From contig WHTK01000001.1 of assembly GCA_009377745.1 (NCBI GenBank), forward strand, positions 174,030-238,029: DNA of 64,000 nucleotides, read 5' to 3'. Made by a program: the position numbers and the translations under genes. The notes under the pieces are model-generated. The model was not told the origin of the DNA and searched no databases. It saw nothing but the letters and a program-made list of their open reading frames with translations. Below, piece by piece: positions 36,295 to 46,281 of the stretch (within the stretch, counting starts at the first letter, position 1; the number at the start of each line of letters is the position of its first letter). This DNA is from Dehalococcoidia bacterium. Its GTDB lineage: Bacteria; Chloroflexota; Dehalococcoidia; DSTF01; WHTK01.

Positions 36295-37386
36295 CTACGA
36301 ATGGACCATCTGCTGGAACCACTCTTTCGGCAGCTCACGCCCCATCCCAGCTTTACGAGCGAGGTCGTAAAGGAGCTTGCTCATCGCGGCGAATTGCACG
36401 CCGTATCCGGGTCCACCGTCGATCCCCCAGCCAACTCCTCCGTTGGCGAAGATGAAGATTTGACGGTCGTTAGTACGGCCAGGGGTCTTGCCAGAGACAA
36501 GATCGATTATTTCTGGCGACTCGGTAAATAAATCGCCGAAGGCTTGATCCGACAAACCGCGGCGGACTGGCGGTTCTACAGGGTCTCGTGTCAGGCCATA
36601 GGTTCGGGAGCGTAGCCGGTTAAACAAGACCACGACGTGAGCCCGTTCATAGCAGACCTTGTCGAATTCGTGTGTCTGGATTCCGGCTAGGAACATGCCA
36701 GGATCGAGCCATTCGCCTTTCACAACTGGCGTGCGAGAGGTTGTTGCCGAGATCAGAAGTTCGGCGCCGGCGCAAGCCTCCTCAGCCGAGCCTACCGCCT
36801 CGATAGTCATGTCTGGATACTGCTTCTGCTTCTCGATAGCGAATGACTCCCTGTGCTCAGGTGTCTTGCTAAATACTTTCACCTCGCGCAGGCTGGGGCG
36901 CACCGCACGCATCACTTCAATCGCAGCGCTCGCTTGCCAACCGGAACCGAGGAGGCCCATACGAGTTGCGTCCTGCTTCGCCAGATAGCGCGCGGCGAGC
37001 GCGTTCGTCGCCTGAACGCGTACCTTTTGCAGGTAGCCATCATGCAGGATGGCAAGCAACTCACCAGAGTCCAAGTCATATAGCATGTCCAGGGACACGT
37101 TGGGCTGGACCGGCAGACCACCACCCATCACACCAGGATCCTGGGTCGCCGGAGGGTGCCGCGTGGTGACGATCCGTATGTCATAGACTCGCTGCTTAGT
37201 CAGAATGCCTTCATGCGTATTGGCACTAAACCGGCCATCTGTAGAAGTTGGAGCGGACGTTAAGGTGCGAGGGCGGTTAGCGGCCTGGCCTGCATCCACC
37301 TGGACATATGCGTCTTGCAAGGCCTCCAAGACAAGGTCCATCGTCAGAAGCTTTTCCTGATCGTCATTGCTAATAAGGAGGGTCAT
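36295..37386 (-). CDS. Ornithine cyclodeaminase/mu-crystallin family protein
   Basis: An NAD(P)-binding Rossmann motif in RMGLLGSGWQASAAIEVM near residue 150 and the family dimer region LDMLYDLDSGELLAIL, VRVQATNALAARYLA, place it in the cyclodeaminase family. Members reduce imines or deaminate amino acids; the substrate cannot be told. I use the ATG at 37386 (MTLLISNDD), giving 363 residues; the longer frame upstream is shadow of the FAD gene. The product PGRTNDRQIFIFANGGVGWGI shows the usual C-terminal motif. It follows the FAD gene by 34 bases once that gene's frameshift is corrected. Confidence 0.8.
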   Translation of the reverse strand: MTLLISNDDQEKLLTMDLVLEALQDAYVQVDAGQAANRPRTLTSAPTSTDGRFSANTHEGILTKQRVYDIRIVTTRHPPATQDPGVMGGGLPVQPNVSLDMLYDLDSGELLAILHDGYLQKVRVQATNALAARYLAKQDATRMGLLGSGWQASAAIEVMRAVRPSLREVKVFSKTPEHRESFAIEKQKQYPDMTIEAVGSAEEACAGAELLISATTSRTPVVKGEWLDPGMFLAGIQTHEFDKVCYERAHVVVLFNRLRSRTYGLTRDPVEPPVRRGLSDQAFGDLFTESPEIIDLVSGKTPGRTNDRQIFIFANGGVGWGIDGGPGYGVQFAAMSKLLYDLARKAGMGRELPKEWFQQMVHS

Positions 37387-37420
37387 GATTGATCCATTCT
37401 CTCTAGATCCGAACTGCTGA

Positions 37421-38984
37421 CTAGTCCCAAGAGTCGAGGCCGTGGGCATGCCGCGCCGCTGTCCAGCCTCCGACGAAACATTCGGCAAAGTTTCCGGCCC
37501 CCAGATAGATATGGCCAAAAACCCCCCCCCAGTTCGCCGGCGGCGTACAGACGAGGAATGGGCTCTCCCCACACGTTCAGCACACGCTGGAACTTGTCAT
37601 GCCGCGGCCCGCCATGAGTGTTGGTGATCATTGGCCAGACTTCACTGTATGTGTACGGTGGCTTTCTGATTGGGACCAGGGAAGATGGAGGACGGCCGAA
37701 GTCGTCGTCTCCTCCGCGCTCGCAGAATTCATTCCAGCGCTTTACCGTAGCGGTCAAGGCGTTTGGCTGGATGCCGAGATTCAGGGCTATTTCCTCAATG
37801 CTATTGGCGCGATTTAGAATTCCCTTTTCAAATTCCTTGCTGTTATCCGAACTCCATAGCTCATGCTGTTTGAAGGGATCGTGGAGCGTGACCAGGCCCA
37901 ACTGGTCAAGATGGAGTCCATCGTCATCGACGATGAGGAAGGAAGGTATTCTCGGATAGGTCTCGGTCTGAGAATCAAAATGCGCCATCGGTCGGTGAGA
38001 GTTGTCTTGCAAATAGGGCGGGTATTCGTTCATGTAGCGCCGGCCCGTCTGGTCTACGAGAATCCACGGCAACACATAGCTGGTGGCATACCTAGGCAGG
38101 AGCGCCCCGCCCAGGCCGTCACGCCCACTCTCGAGTTTCTCTGGACCAGGTGGATCTCCAGCTGGATAGCCGGCCTTCTTGAAGGTGCGGGCGGCCAGCT
38201 TTTGCTCCGGATCAACAAGGAATCCGTAGGACCCGTGAAAATGCCACATGTGCCATAGGTCTGCGCCGAGGTCTTGCGCCATCCTGATCCCGTCGCCCGT
38301 GTTACCGAGAAAGCCGGAAACCATCAGGGGCTGAGCTTCGAAATAGTGTTTGATCATCTCTGAGTCGCCTTCGAAGCCGCCGCAAGTCAGGATTACGCCT
38401 TTCCGTGCCTTAATGTTTAGTTCAACGCCATTGTTCTCCGCCACGATGCCCAGGACTCGCCGGGAATCGTCTGCGATCAAGCGCTTGGCAGGCGTACTGA
38501 GGCGCACGTCAATCTTGCGGGCGGCGATGTTATCGCGAATTACCTTCATCATGCGCGCACCGCCGCGGTAGCCAGGCGAAGACGGATTTTCCCTCATGGG
38601 GTCATACCCCGGAATGTCTCGGATGCTGCCTCCATCCGGACTCAATTCCGCCCCATCCGTCAGCGCCAGCTTTCGCAGGTAGTCCGGTATCTCGGTCATG
38701 CCCTTCGCGAGCGCCTCGAGAACGTCATCTGGAGTTCGGCCGCCGCAGGCTGTCTTCAACTCCTCGAATGCGGCCTCCCAGTCCGTGGCTACGCGGGCGC
38801 CGCCGCCGGCGATACGGGAGATGCCTCCGTCTTCGGGCATCTTTTCTAGCAGGATGACGGATGCACCGACATCGTGAGCCTCAATCGCCGCTACGCCGCC
38901 TGCCAGGCCCCAACCGACAACTACAATGTCAGCCTCGAGGTCCCAGTGTTGTAGCGACGCGTTAGGGCGAACCGTGCTTGCCAT
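37421..38984 (-). pseudogene. FAD-dependent fumarate reductase/ketosteroid dehydrogenase-like flavoprotein, frameshift in G9 tract
   Basis: The FAD-binding N-terminus is clear: DIVVVGWGLAGGVAAIEA, VILLEKMPEDGGISRIAGGG, and later LTCGGFEGD and LYAAGELGG near the C-terminus. After that the reading frame goes wrong in a run of nine C (plus strand, 37522-37530). Dropping one base gives GELGGVFGHIYLGAGN, CFVGGWTAARHAHGLDSWD and a stop at 37421. That is exactly the C-terminal FAD-binding pattern expected, and the total is about 520 residues. Without correction the frame ends at 37383. A homopolymer error or a slipped-strand switch is likely. The substrate is unknown. Confidence 0.8.
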
Positions 38985-39249
38985 GGTGTTCTCCTCTCAT
39001 GACCTTATGAACTAGAACCCGATGATTTGATGTCTACAACGCCAGGTGGAGGCGGTTACATCTCTGGCGCCGTCGCCGCCACGTTTGTCGAACGACCTCT
39101 TCCTGATTCTCATCCGTTAGCGATAAGTAGCGCTGCGCCTTGTTCTCTTGGTACTTGTGGGACTACCAAACCTAGGCGCACCCTGCACCACCGCGTCTTA
39201 ACGCTCGCAGATAAGAGGCACCCAACCACGAAGATTATTCCTGATTAGT

Positions 39250-41025
39250 TCATGCTTTACGCTTTGACTCGTCGTACCAGTAGTGTGTGAAGTCTCGAGC
39301 AGACGTTTGTCCTATCTCAAAGACGCCATGGTTCGCTATCCAAGGCCAGCGGAGTGAAAAGCTGGTGGCAATGCCTGGGTTGCAAAAGTACGGCCAGTCT
39401 AGGGCCAGCTGCTTCTGGATGTCTCTGATCAGCACCGTCTTTAGGCGGGGATCTGTCTCCCTCTGCTGCTTGAGCACAAGGTCCGTCAGACCAGGCAGCG
39501 GTTCGACCGATAGCCGCTTCCTGCCATTGGGAGTCAACAGTTCTGTAAAATTGATGTCGGCGCTGTCGGCCGCGTGGCGGGAGCCCAGAAGACCTGTAAA
39601 GTCTCGGCCACCACTGTTGAGCTGGGACCGGTATGTTGTCTGGTAGTCAAGTGGCACCCACTCGACCTGGAAGGCACCGCCTTCAGCAACCATTTGTGCC
39701 ATAGTTTGGTGGAGCTTTACGCCTTCTTCTTCCACGCCAACCCAGCCGCCATACTTGACGCTGACCGGCGTCTTGAGGCCCGCTGCCTCGACCATCTTCT
39801 TCGCCTCGGTGGGATTGTACTGGAAGTACTTGGCCCCTTCGCCAAGTTCAGTGCCTCTCGGGTCTAACCACTCTGGTGCTCCGGCGCCAAGGTGGCTATG
39901 CCATACCATCTTTACTGGTAACCCAGCGTCTCTGAATCCGTTCACGTTCTCGGTTGCTTCAATCAGGAGATCCCGATCCAGCATCATGGAAAACGCCCGG
40001 CGCAATCGCACATCTTTAAAGGCGGAGTCTGGCAGCTTGGAAAACTGGGTGAAGCCTGGCCCTATTGGAGCCACTTCCCTGCCGAGCATGAGCATGGTTG
40101 GGTGATCGCGCTTCGTTGCGAGCAGGTCCTCAGCCTTTACGTCGAATGCCCAAATATTCCCCGCCTTGAACTGGCTTAGACCACTGGCGTAGTCCGAAAT
40201 TAGTGGCCTGTTAATTACGTCGAAAAAGGGCCGGGGCTTATCGTACCAGTCAGGGTTCTTCTTGTAGGTGATACCGGAGCTAGGCCGATAGCTGTCTAGA
40301 AAATACGGCCCCGAGCCCCTCATGTCACCCTTGAAGTTAAAGGTTTCATCCTTGGGTGCCACCATGAAAAACTTGTGAATCGCAAGCAATTGGGTAATCG
40401 CGCCGTAGGGGAAAGCCAGTCGAAATGTCACTGTCCTAGCATCTGGCGTCTCGATGGACTGAATGGGGGCGAGCTCGCTCCTGGAGTTCGCTAGGCTGAC
40501 CCCGTTAGGGGCCAACTTCTCGAATTTTTCCCAACTCCATTTAACGTCTCCTGAGTCCATGGCCCGCCCGTTTGTTGGGGGCCTGGGATCGAACTTGTGG
40601 TTCGGTCGCAGTTTTAGTGTGATCCTGAGCCCATCTGGTGCGACTTCCCATGATTCAGCTGCATCTCCGGAGATATCTTCGATGCCAGGTTTGCCCATGG
40701 CGCTGATACCCGCCTTGAGCAAGAGGCTGTAGACCATTACGAGCTGCGTAAAGGTGACATTCGACACGTTTAGCAACGGATCCATGTTCACGACGTCTTC
40801 GCTGATATAGTCCGACCAGGTGCCGCCGGGCTTCGCACGCTTCGTCGTGTCCTCGGCCTTTCCCAACAGGCCTGAAGCGTCCCCTTGAACGCCGCCCTCG
40901 TTCTTCCCGCAACCAACGAGACTCAAGGCCGCAGCGCCGACCGCCAACCCACCCGCTGCTGAGAGGAGGCGGCGCCGCTTCAACAGGCGCCCAGACAGTA
41001 CCCCAGCCCAGTAACTCTTCTTCAC
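39250..41025 (-). CDS. Family-5 (dipeptide-type) solute-binding lipoprotein A
   Basis: An extracellular binding protein of the OppA/DppA family. The N-terminus shows a Tat-like KRRRLLSAAGG followed by a lipobox ending in LSLVGC (Cys39). The mature part has VNMDPLLNVSN and GVSLANSRSELAPIQSIETPDARTVTFRL, and ends with a WPWIANHGVFEIG signature. I start it with GTG at 41025 because AAGGGA is seven bases upstream; an ATG at 41079 is an alternative. It is divergent from the oxidoreductase operon and shares a 41.1-kb operator region with it. No permease or ATPase is in the window. A decayed relative of this copy lies at 59.9-60.4 kb. Confidence 0.85.
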   Translation of the reverse strand: MKKSYWAGVLSGRLLKRRRLLSAAGGLAVGAAALSLVGCGKNEGGVQGDASGLLGKAEDTTKRAKPGGTWSDYISEDVVNMDPLLNVSNVTFTQLVMVYSLLLKAGISAMGKPGIEDISGDAAESWEVAPDGLRITLKLRPNHKFDPRPPTNGRAMDSGDVKWSWEKFEKLAPNGVSLANSRSELAPIQSIETPDARTVTFRLAFPYGAITQLLAIHKFFMVAPKDETFNFKGDMRGSGPYFLDSYRPSSGITYKKNPDWYDKPRPFFDVINRPLISDYASGLSQFKAGNIWAFDVKAEDLLATKRDHPTMLMLGREVAPIGPGFTQFSKLPDSAFKDVRLRRAFSMMLDRDLLIEATENVNGFRDAGLPVKMVWHSHLGAGAPEWLDPRGTELGEGAKYFQYNPTEAKKMVEAAGLKTPVSVKYGGWVGVEEEGVKLHQTMAQMVAEGGAFQVEWVPLDYQTTYRSQLNSGGRDFTGLLGSRHAADSADINFTELLTPNGRKRLSVEPLPGLTDLVLKQQRETDPRLKTVLIRDIQKQLALDWPYFCNPGIATSFSLRWPWIANHGVFEIGQTSARDFTHYWYDESKRKA

Positions 41026-41134
41026 ATCATTATTCCCTTCTTGGCGCTTGCCGGACTTCTGCACATGACCAGCAGGCATCGCTTGAGGCGAAGAATAGTT
41101 TGCACAGGTGAAAAGTCAATCTACTACGAGTTAC

Positions 41135-41178
41135 TTCTTAAGAATTTCCAGATGTCTTCTTAAAGAAATCCTTAAGGA
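41135..41178. promoter_or_regulatory. Three phased palindromes between divergent operons
   Basis: TTCTTAAGAA at 41135-41144, TTCTTAAAGAA at 41157-41167 and TCCTTAAGGA at 41169-41178. Centres are about 22.5 and 11.5 bases apart, i.e. about two and one helix turns. They sit between the binding-protein gene (start 41025) and the Fe-S/NrfD gene (start 41244), in an AT-rich spacer. They look like binding sites of one regulator controlling both directions. Confidence 0.55.
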
Positions 41179-41243
41179 ACGCCGCATCGCTCCTTGCCAA
41201 TGACTGGCATCAGGCGGAAGATAGCGGCCACGTCGCGTTTGTT

Positions 41244-42797
41244 GTGGAGGAGCAGTTGGGCGAAGGTCTCGAGCCGAAATGGGGCAAGGTCCTCGACCAG
41301 GGGCTATGCATCGGCTGCCATGCTTGCACGGTCGCCTGCAAAGCGGAGCATAACGTGCCCCTAGGAGTAACCCGGACCTTCGTGGAATACGTTGAAACCG
41401 GTGTCTACCCTTCTACCAGGAGGGACTTTCAAGTGACGCGCTGCAACCAGTGCGATTCGCCGCCCTGCGTTTACGCGTGCCCCGTCACAGCCATGTTTCA
41501 ACGCCCGGACGGCATCGTAGATTTCGACCGGGACCTCTGCGTCGGCTGCAAGGCCTGCATGGCCGCCTGCCCTTATGATGCGATTTACATCAATCCCGAC
41601 AACAATAGCGCCGAAAAATGCAATTTTTGCACCCACCGAATAGATAACGGACTCGAACCGGCCTGTGTGGCCGTATGTCCAACTCAGGCGATCATCGTTG
41701 GCGATCTCAACGATCCGGCCAGCGAGGTCGCGCGGGCGCTTAGCAAAGGGAAGCCCACGGTGCGACGTCCGGAAAAGGATACCGCCCCCAAGGTTTTCTA
41801 TATTAACGCCTCGGAGATAACTTTGGATTCGACGCAGCCGCAGCGCAGGACCCTGACTGCGACAACCCAGTTAGAGGACAAGACCGCTAGCCCAGATAAG
41901 AAGCGGGCCGCCTCCAGCACTTCTTCAGCCGCGGCTGCCATTCTTGCGTACGGCCGCCCGCATGTGGTGCCCTGGGATTGGCGCGTGTCATGCTACAGTT
42001 GGACAAAGGCAATTGCTGCCGGCCTTCTGTTGGTGCTTCCAAGTCTCTTCCTTGTAGGCGTTGACATCGGGATGGCTTGGCACCTATGGGGCGCCGTCCT
42101 GTCAGCTCTATTCTTGGGACTGACCGGCGCTCTCCTCATTTCAGACCTGACGCATCCGAGGCGGTTCTTTTATATACTGCTGCGCCCCCAATGGCGATCT
42201 TGGCTCGCGCGCGGTGCCTTTCTGATCACAGGCTTTGCCATCTGCGTTGGTCTCTACGGATTGGCCGCGCTCCTGAAAGACGAGACTATCTTAGCCATCG
42301 TAGCCTGGCCGACGATCATCCTGGCCGTTCCGACTGCGGTGTATACCGCCTTCCTTTTTGGCGCATCCAAAGGCAGGGATCTGTGGCAAAGTCCGTTGCT
42401 GCCGGCGCTCTACACCGCCGAGACTGTAGCAGCGGGCGCAGCAGCGCTCGCTGTGCTTGGTATCGCTCTGGGTACAGGCGATATGAGCTACGAAGTAATC
42501 ACCGCTGTGCTCGCGGTCAGCGCCGGGGTTTCCACACTCCTGGCTGGCAGCGAGTTCCTGATGCCTCATCCGACGCGACAGAGCAGGTTTGCGGCTGATG
42601 CCCTCCTCCGTGGCAAGTTCGCCTTGCCGTGTTGGGCGGGCCTTGTTATGAGCCTTGCTGGCGCCGTGTTTGCGACGGCGTCCCTTCTATCGGGAGCGGC
42701 ACCGCTTGCCGCCGTGGCAGGTTTGTTCTTCCTAACAGGGCTCTACGCCCACACCCATGCTTTCATCCAAGCCGGTCAGTCCGTGCCCCAGTCTTAG
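41244..42797 (+). CDS. Fused 4x[4Fe-4S] electron-transfer subunit and NrfD/DmsC-like membrane anchor
   Basis: The first 150 residues hold 16 cysteines in four clusters: Cys22/25/28/32, 67/70/75/79, 99/102/105/109 and 126/129/141/145, the pattern of DmsB/PsrB-type subunits. After a Ser/Ala/Thr-rich linker, about eight transmembrane helices follow (from near residue 250 to 510), with SDLTHPRRFFYILLRPQWRSWLARGAF, shortened, typical of NrfD/PsrC anchors that exchange electrons with quinone. In most systems these are two proteins; here they are fused. There is no Tat signal. The GTG at 41244 is used. The catalytic subunit follows 17 bases later. Confidence 0.87.
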   Translation: MEEQLGEGLEPKWGKVLDQGLCIGCHACTVACKAEHNVPLGVTRTFVEYVETGVYPSTRRDFQVTRCNQCDSPPCVYACPVTAMFQRPDGIVDFDRDLCVGCKACMAACPYDAIYINPDNNSAEKCNFCTHRIDNGLEPACVAVCPTQAIIVGDLNDPASEVARALSKGKPTVRRPEKDTAPKVFYINASEITLDSTQPQRRTLTATTQLEDKTASPDKKRAASSTSSAAAAILAYGRPHVVPWDWRVSCYSWTKAIAAGLLLVLPSLFLVGVDIGMAWHLWGAVLSALFLGLTGALLISDLTHPRRFFYILLRPQWRSWLARGAFLITGFAICVGLYGLAALLKDETILAIVAWPTIILAVPTAVYTAFLFGASKGRDLWQSPLLPALYTAETVAAGAAALAVLGIALGTGDMSYEVITAVLAVSAGVSTLLAGSEFLMPHPTRQSRFAADALLRGKFALPCWAGLVMSLAGAVFATASLLSGAAPLAAVAGLFFLTGLYAHTHAFIQAGQSVPQS

Positions 42798-42814
42798 CGA
42801 TTTAGCGGGAGAAG

Positions 42815-45745
42815 ATGATGAAAACCTCAAAGCGGAACGAAGAGCAGAATGAGGGCTTCGGGCATCTCGAGTCGTCTCCGCCCTTCGAGGACTGGACCGA
42901 TTTCGTCGACTATGACCCGGCGTCCTGGCCTCGCCGGGTTGAGCGGCACTTCAGCCTCGTGCCAACGGTGTGCTTTAACTGTGAGGCAGGCTGCGGTCTG
43001 CTCGCATACATCAATAAGGACACACTAGAAATCGAACGCACAGAAGGCAACCCGCTCCACATGGCAAGCCGTGGGCGCAACTGCGCGAAGGGTCCCGCAA
43101 CAGCCGCTCAGATCAAGAATCCCGACCGCATCCTATATCCCCTCCGCCGTTCTGGCCCTCGCGGGAGCGGGAAATGGGAGCGAGTAAGTTGGGACCAAGT
43201 ACTCGATGATCTGGCTGGTCGGATTCGTCAGTGCATCACGGAAGGCCGCTTCGATGACGTCGTATACCATGTCGGCCGCCCCGGTGAAGACCTCTTTACA
43301 GAAAGAGTGCTCACGACATGGGGCGTCGATGGTCACAACTCCCACACTAACGTTTGCTCCGCCAGCGCTCGGACCGGTTACGCGATGTGGATGGGCATTG
43401 ACCGTCCTAATCCTGACCATGCGAATGGTCGCTTTATGCTTATGCTTAGCGCCCATTTCGAATCCGGTCACTACATGAATCCACACGCACAGCGTATGAC
43501 CGAGGCCAAGGAATCCGGCGCAAAACTTTGCGTCATCGACACACGCCTCTCCAACACGGCCGCTAAGGCTGACTACTGGCTCTCCCCATGGCCCGGCACA
43601 GAAGCCGGCTTACTTTTGGCGATTGCTGGCTATCTCATTCAGAACGATTTGTATGACAGAGAGTTCCTGAGAAGATGGACGAACTGGCAGGAACTCATGA
43701 CGAATCGACAATACCTCGAGTTCCTGAAAGAGCAAGAAATTGCAACTGAGGTACCGCAAAGTGCGGACTTCGATTCGTTCATATCTTTATTGAAGTCGAT
43801 CTATGGGCAATACACGCCAGAGTGGGCCGAAAAGGAGACTGGCACTAGTGCGACGGACATCGTCACGATAGCGGAAGAGGTCGCACGAGCGGGTCACGCC
43901 TTTTCTTCTCATGTTTGGCGAAGCGCCGCTGCGGGACATCTTGGGGGCTGGATGGTGGCCCGCAATCTCTTCTTTCTCAACGTGCTTACGGGTTCCGTGG
44001 GCACGCGCGGTGGAACCTTGCCGAACTCTTACACCAAGTTTGTCCCGGAACCGCCGCACGGTCTGGGCACGACCCGGACTTGGAATGAAACTCATTTCCC
44101 GCTCGCATATCCGCTTGCTCACTTCGAAATGAGTTTTCTGCTTCCATATCTTCTAGAGAAGCGGGGTAGACCTCTCGAAGTATATTTCACTCGTGTTCAT
44201 AACCCCATATGGACGAACCCGGATGGCTTCGCCTGGATCGACATGCTCAGAGATGAAAGTAAGGTGAAGCTGCACCTCGCGTTGACCCCAGTCTGGAGCG
44301 AAACCGCGCAGTACGCGGATTACGTCCTCCCGATGGGCGAAGGCCCAGAGCGCCACGACGTCCACAGCTACGAGACCCACGCTTCGCAATGGATCGGCTT
44401 CCGCCAGCCAGTGCTCCGCGCTTATCGCGAACGTTTGGGGGAGCAGATCGATTTAACTTACCAGACTAATCCTGGAGAAGTTTGGGAAGAGAACGAGTTC
44501 TGGATTGAGCTCTCCTGGCGAATCGACCCGACAGGGGAACTCGGGATACGTCGCTTCTACGAGTCGCCGTATCGCCCCGGCGAGAAAATTACCATCCATG
44601 AGTACTATCGTTACCTGTTCGAGCATACTCCCGGTCTTTCGGAGGCGGCTGCGGCCGAGGATGAAGACGTTCTGACCTACATGCAGCGTCGCGGCGCATA
44701 CGAAATTACTACCGATGTCTATGAAGAGCACGAAAGGGCTCCATCAGATGCGGCTTTGAGAAACGCCGAGATTGATTCCGAGACCGGTTTTCTCTGGTCT
44801 CCGGCGCCCCCCGCTCGCTCAAACTTCAGGCCATTTCCAGGTCCCTTCCAGGACAATGAAGGTAGAACCCGCGTAGGAGTGTTGGTTGACGGCGCACCGA
44901 AGACCGGCTTTCCTACGCCATCGGGAAAGCTCGAAATCTTCTCCTCAACGCTGCATGATTGGAGCTGGCCAGAACTCGCCCTACCCATCTATCCGCGAAC
45001 CGACGCGCAGTTTACTCTCATGTCCGCCATAGTCAGCCAGGTACATCATTCGCGGATCGACAAAGAGCGATCGGAGTATGCGCTCCTGCCTACTTTCCGA
45101 CTGCCCTCCCTAATTCACACTCGGACAAACGGTGCTAAGTGGCTTTATGAAATGGCACAGCAGAACCCGGTCTGGATCAACCCCGAAGACGCGGCTCGGA
45201 TCGGCGTTGATAGCGGCGATCTTGTACGAGTCGAGTCGGACATGGGCCACTTTGTGGACAAAGTATGGACAACGGAGGCTATAAGGCCAGGGGTCGTTGC
45301 CTGTTCTCACCACCTTGGACGCTGGCGCCTCTTTGAAGATCATGGGAGCGACCTTTGGAATTCCTCTCTTGTTGAGATCGAAGAACAAGATGGCTTTAGA
45401 CGAATGCGGCTGGTACATGGTCCTGGGCCCTTCCCTAGCAACGATGCTGATTCCTCCCGCATCTGGTGGAGCGACGGCGGAGTACATCAGAACCTAATCT
45501 TTCCTGTCCAAGCTGACCCGGTCAGCGGTCAACACTGCTGGCATCAGAAGGTGAGAGTCACAAAGGCCGAGGTGGGTGACCGCTATGCGGATGTCGTTGT
45601 CGATCGGAATAAGGGACAGCTTGCCTACGACAATTGGCTAGCATTAACACGGCCAGCGCCCGGCCCTGGCGGAATGCGTCGCCCCTATTGGCTGTTGCGG
45701 CCCTTAAAGCCACCACGTGACCTGTATTCGTTAGCCCAACATTGA
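42815..45745 (+). CDS. Molybdopterin oxidoreductase, DMSO-reductase family, catalytic subunit
   Basis: This 976-residue subunit holds one [4Fe-4S] cluster through Cys53, Cys56, Cys60 and Cys90, and bis-MGD. A candidate Mo-ligand Cys181 lies in SHTNVCSASARTGYAMW. Typical family blocks include AKGPATAAQIKNPDRILYPLRR, LCVIDTRLSNTAAKADYWLSPWPGTEAGLL and IWTNPDGFAW. No twin-Arg signal is present, so the enzyme should be cytoplasmic unless carried out by a partner. Substrate: PhsA/PsrA-like, arsenate/arsenite and formate-type enzymes all share this pattern, and I cannot choose. It is operonic with the fused Fe-S/NrfD gene and with mobB/lysR/moaA. Confidence 0.87.
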   Translation: MMKTSKRNEEQNEGFGHLESSPPFEDWTDFVDYDPASWPRRVERHFSLVPTVCFNCEAGCGLLAYINKDTLEIERTEGNPLHMASRGRNCAKGPATAAQIKNPDRILYPLRRSGPRGSGKWERVSWDQVLDDLAGRIRQCITEGRFDDVVYHVGRPGEDLFTERVLTTWGVDGHNSHTNVCSASARTGYAMWMGIDRPNPDHANGRFMLMLSAHFESGHYMNPHAQRMTEAKESGAKLCVIDTRLSNTAAKADYWLSPWPGTEAGLLLAIAGYLIQNDLYDREFLRRWTNWQELMTNRQYLEFLKEQEIATEVPQSADFDSFISLLKSIYGQYTPEWAEKETGTSATDIVTIAEEVARAGHAFSSHVWRSAAAGHLGGWMVARNLFFLNVLTGSVGTRGGTLPNSYTKFVPEPPHGLGTTRTWNETHFPLAYPLAHFEMSFLLPYLLEKRGRPLEVYFTRVHNPIWTNPDGFAWIDMLRDESKVKLHLALTPVWSETAQYADYVLPMGEGPERHDVHSYETHASQWIGFRQPVLRAYRERLGEQIDLTYQTNPGEVWEENEFWIELSWRIDPTGELGIRRFYESPYRPGEKITIHEYYRYLFEHTPGLSEAAAAEDEDVLTYMQRRGAYEITTDVYEEHERAPSDAALRNAEIDSETGFLWSPAPPARSNFRPFPGPFQDNEGRTRVGVLVDGAPKTGFPTPSGKLEIFSSTLHDWSWPELALPIYPRTDAQFTLMSAIVSQVHHSRIDKERSEYALLPTFRLPSLIHTRTNGAKWLYEMAQQNPVWINPEDAARIGVDSGDLVRVESDMGHFVDKVWTTEAIRPGVVACSHHLGRWRLFEDHGSDLWNSSLVEIEEQDGFRRMRLVHGPGPFPSNDADSSRIWWSDGGVHQNLIFPVQADPVSGQHCWHQKVRVTKAEVGDRYADVVVDRNKGQLAYDNWLALTRPAPGPGGMRRPYWLLRPLKPPRDLYSLAQH

Positions 45746-45750
45746 GCCTC

Positions 45751-46281
45751 ATGCAAACAGCGAAGCAAGTGCGCACGGTCTGTTTCGTGGGGCCATCAGG
45801 AAGCGGCAAGACCACTCTCATAGAGCAGCTCATCCCGCTGATTCAGGCCAGAAACATGCGTGTCGCAGCAGTGAAAGCGACGCATCACATTGTTGAGCCC
45901 GACCATCCTGGCAAAGACTCTTGGCGCCTCCGAGAGGCGGGTGCTGAAGAAGTCTTCCTGGTGACGCCTCGACATACTATCCACACCCATGTGGTAAATG
46001 AGGTAGAGGAGTTGCGCGTCATCGTGCGCAGGATCAGACGCGGCGTGGAGTTGGTCTTAGTTGAGGGCTTCCGATCATCGCTGTATCCCAAGGTCCTTGT
46101 GGGTGAGTCTGTGGCATCGGCTATTTCTCGGGGGACAAAGGGAGCAATCCTCGCGGCTGTAGACGTGACACGAGAGGGATCAGTTGAGCCTGAAGGAGTA
46201 AACTTGGAAGCTCTGCTGGAGATCATCCTTGGAGCTAGTGGTTCCGACAAACTCGTACGGCCTGATGAGGGAGTCGGATGA
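45751..46281 (+). CDS. mobB: Molybdopterin-guanine dinucleotide biosynthesis adapter MobB
   Basis: A P-loop GTP-binding protein that helps MobA deliver GMP to the cofactor. Walker A is GPSGSGKTT at residues 14-22, then HHIVEPDHPGKDSWRLREAGAEEVFL, the MobB signature region, and LVLVEGFRSSLYPKVLV. The ATG at 45751 is preferred over a TTG at 45742, which overlaps the stop of the upstream gene. It ends in a four-base overlap with the lysR gene, so it is in the operon of the oxidoreductase. Confidence 0.9.
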   Translation: MQTAKQVRTVCFVGPSGSGKTTLIEQLIPLIQARNMRVAAVKATHHIVEPDHPGKDSWRLREAGAEEVFLVTPRHTIHTHVVNEVEELRVIVRRIRRGVELVLVEGFRSSLYPKVLVGESVASAISRGTKGAILAAVDVTREGSVEPEGVNLEALLEIILGASGSDKLVRPDEGVG

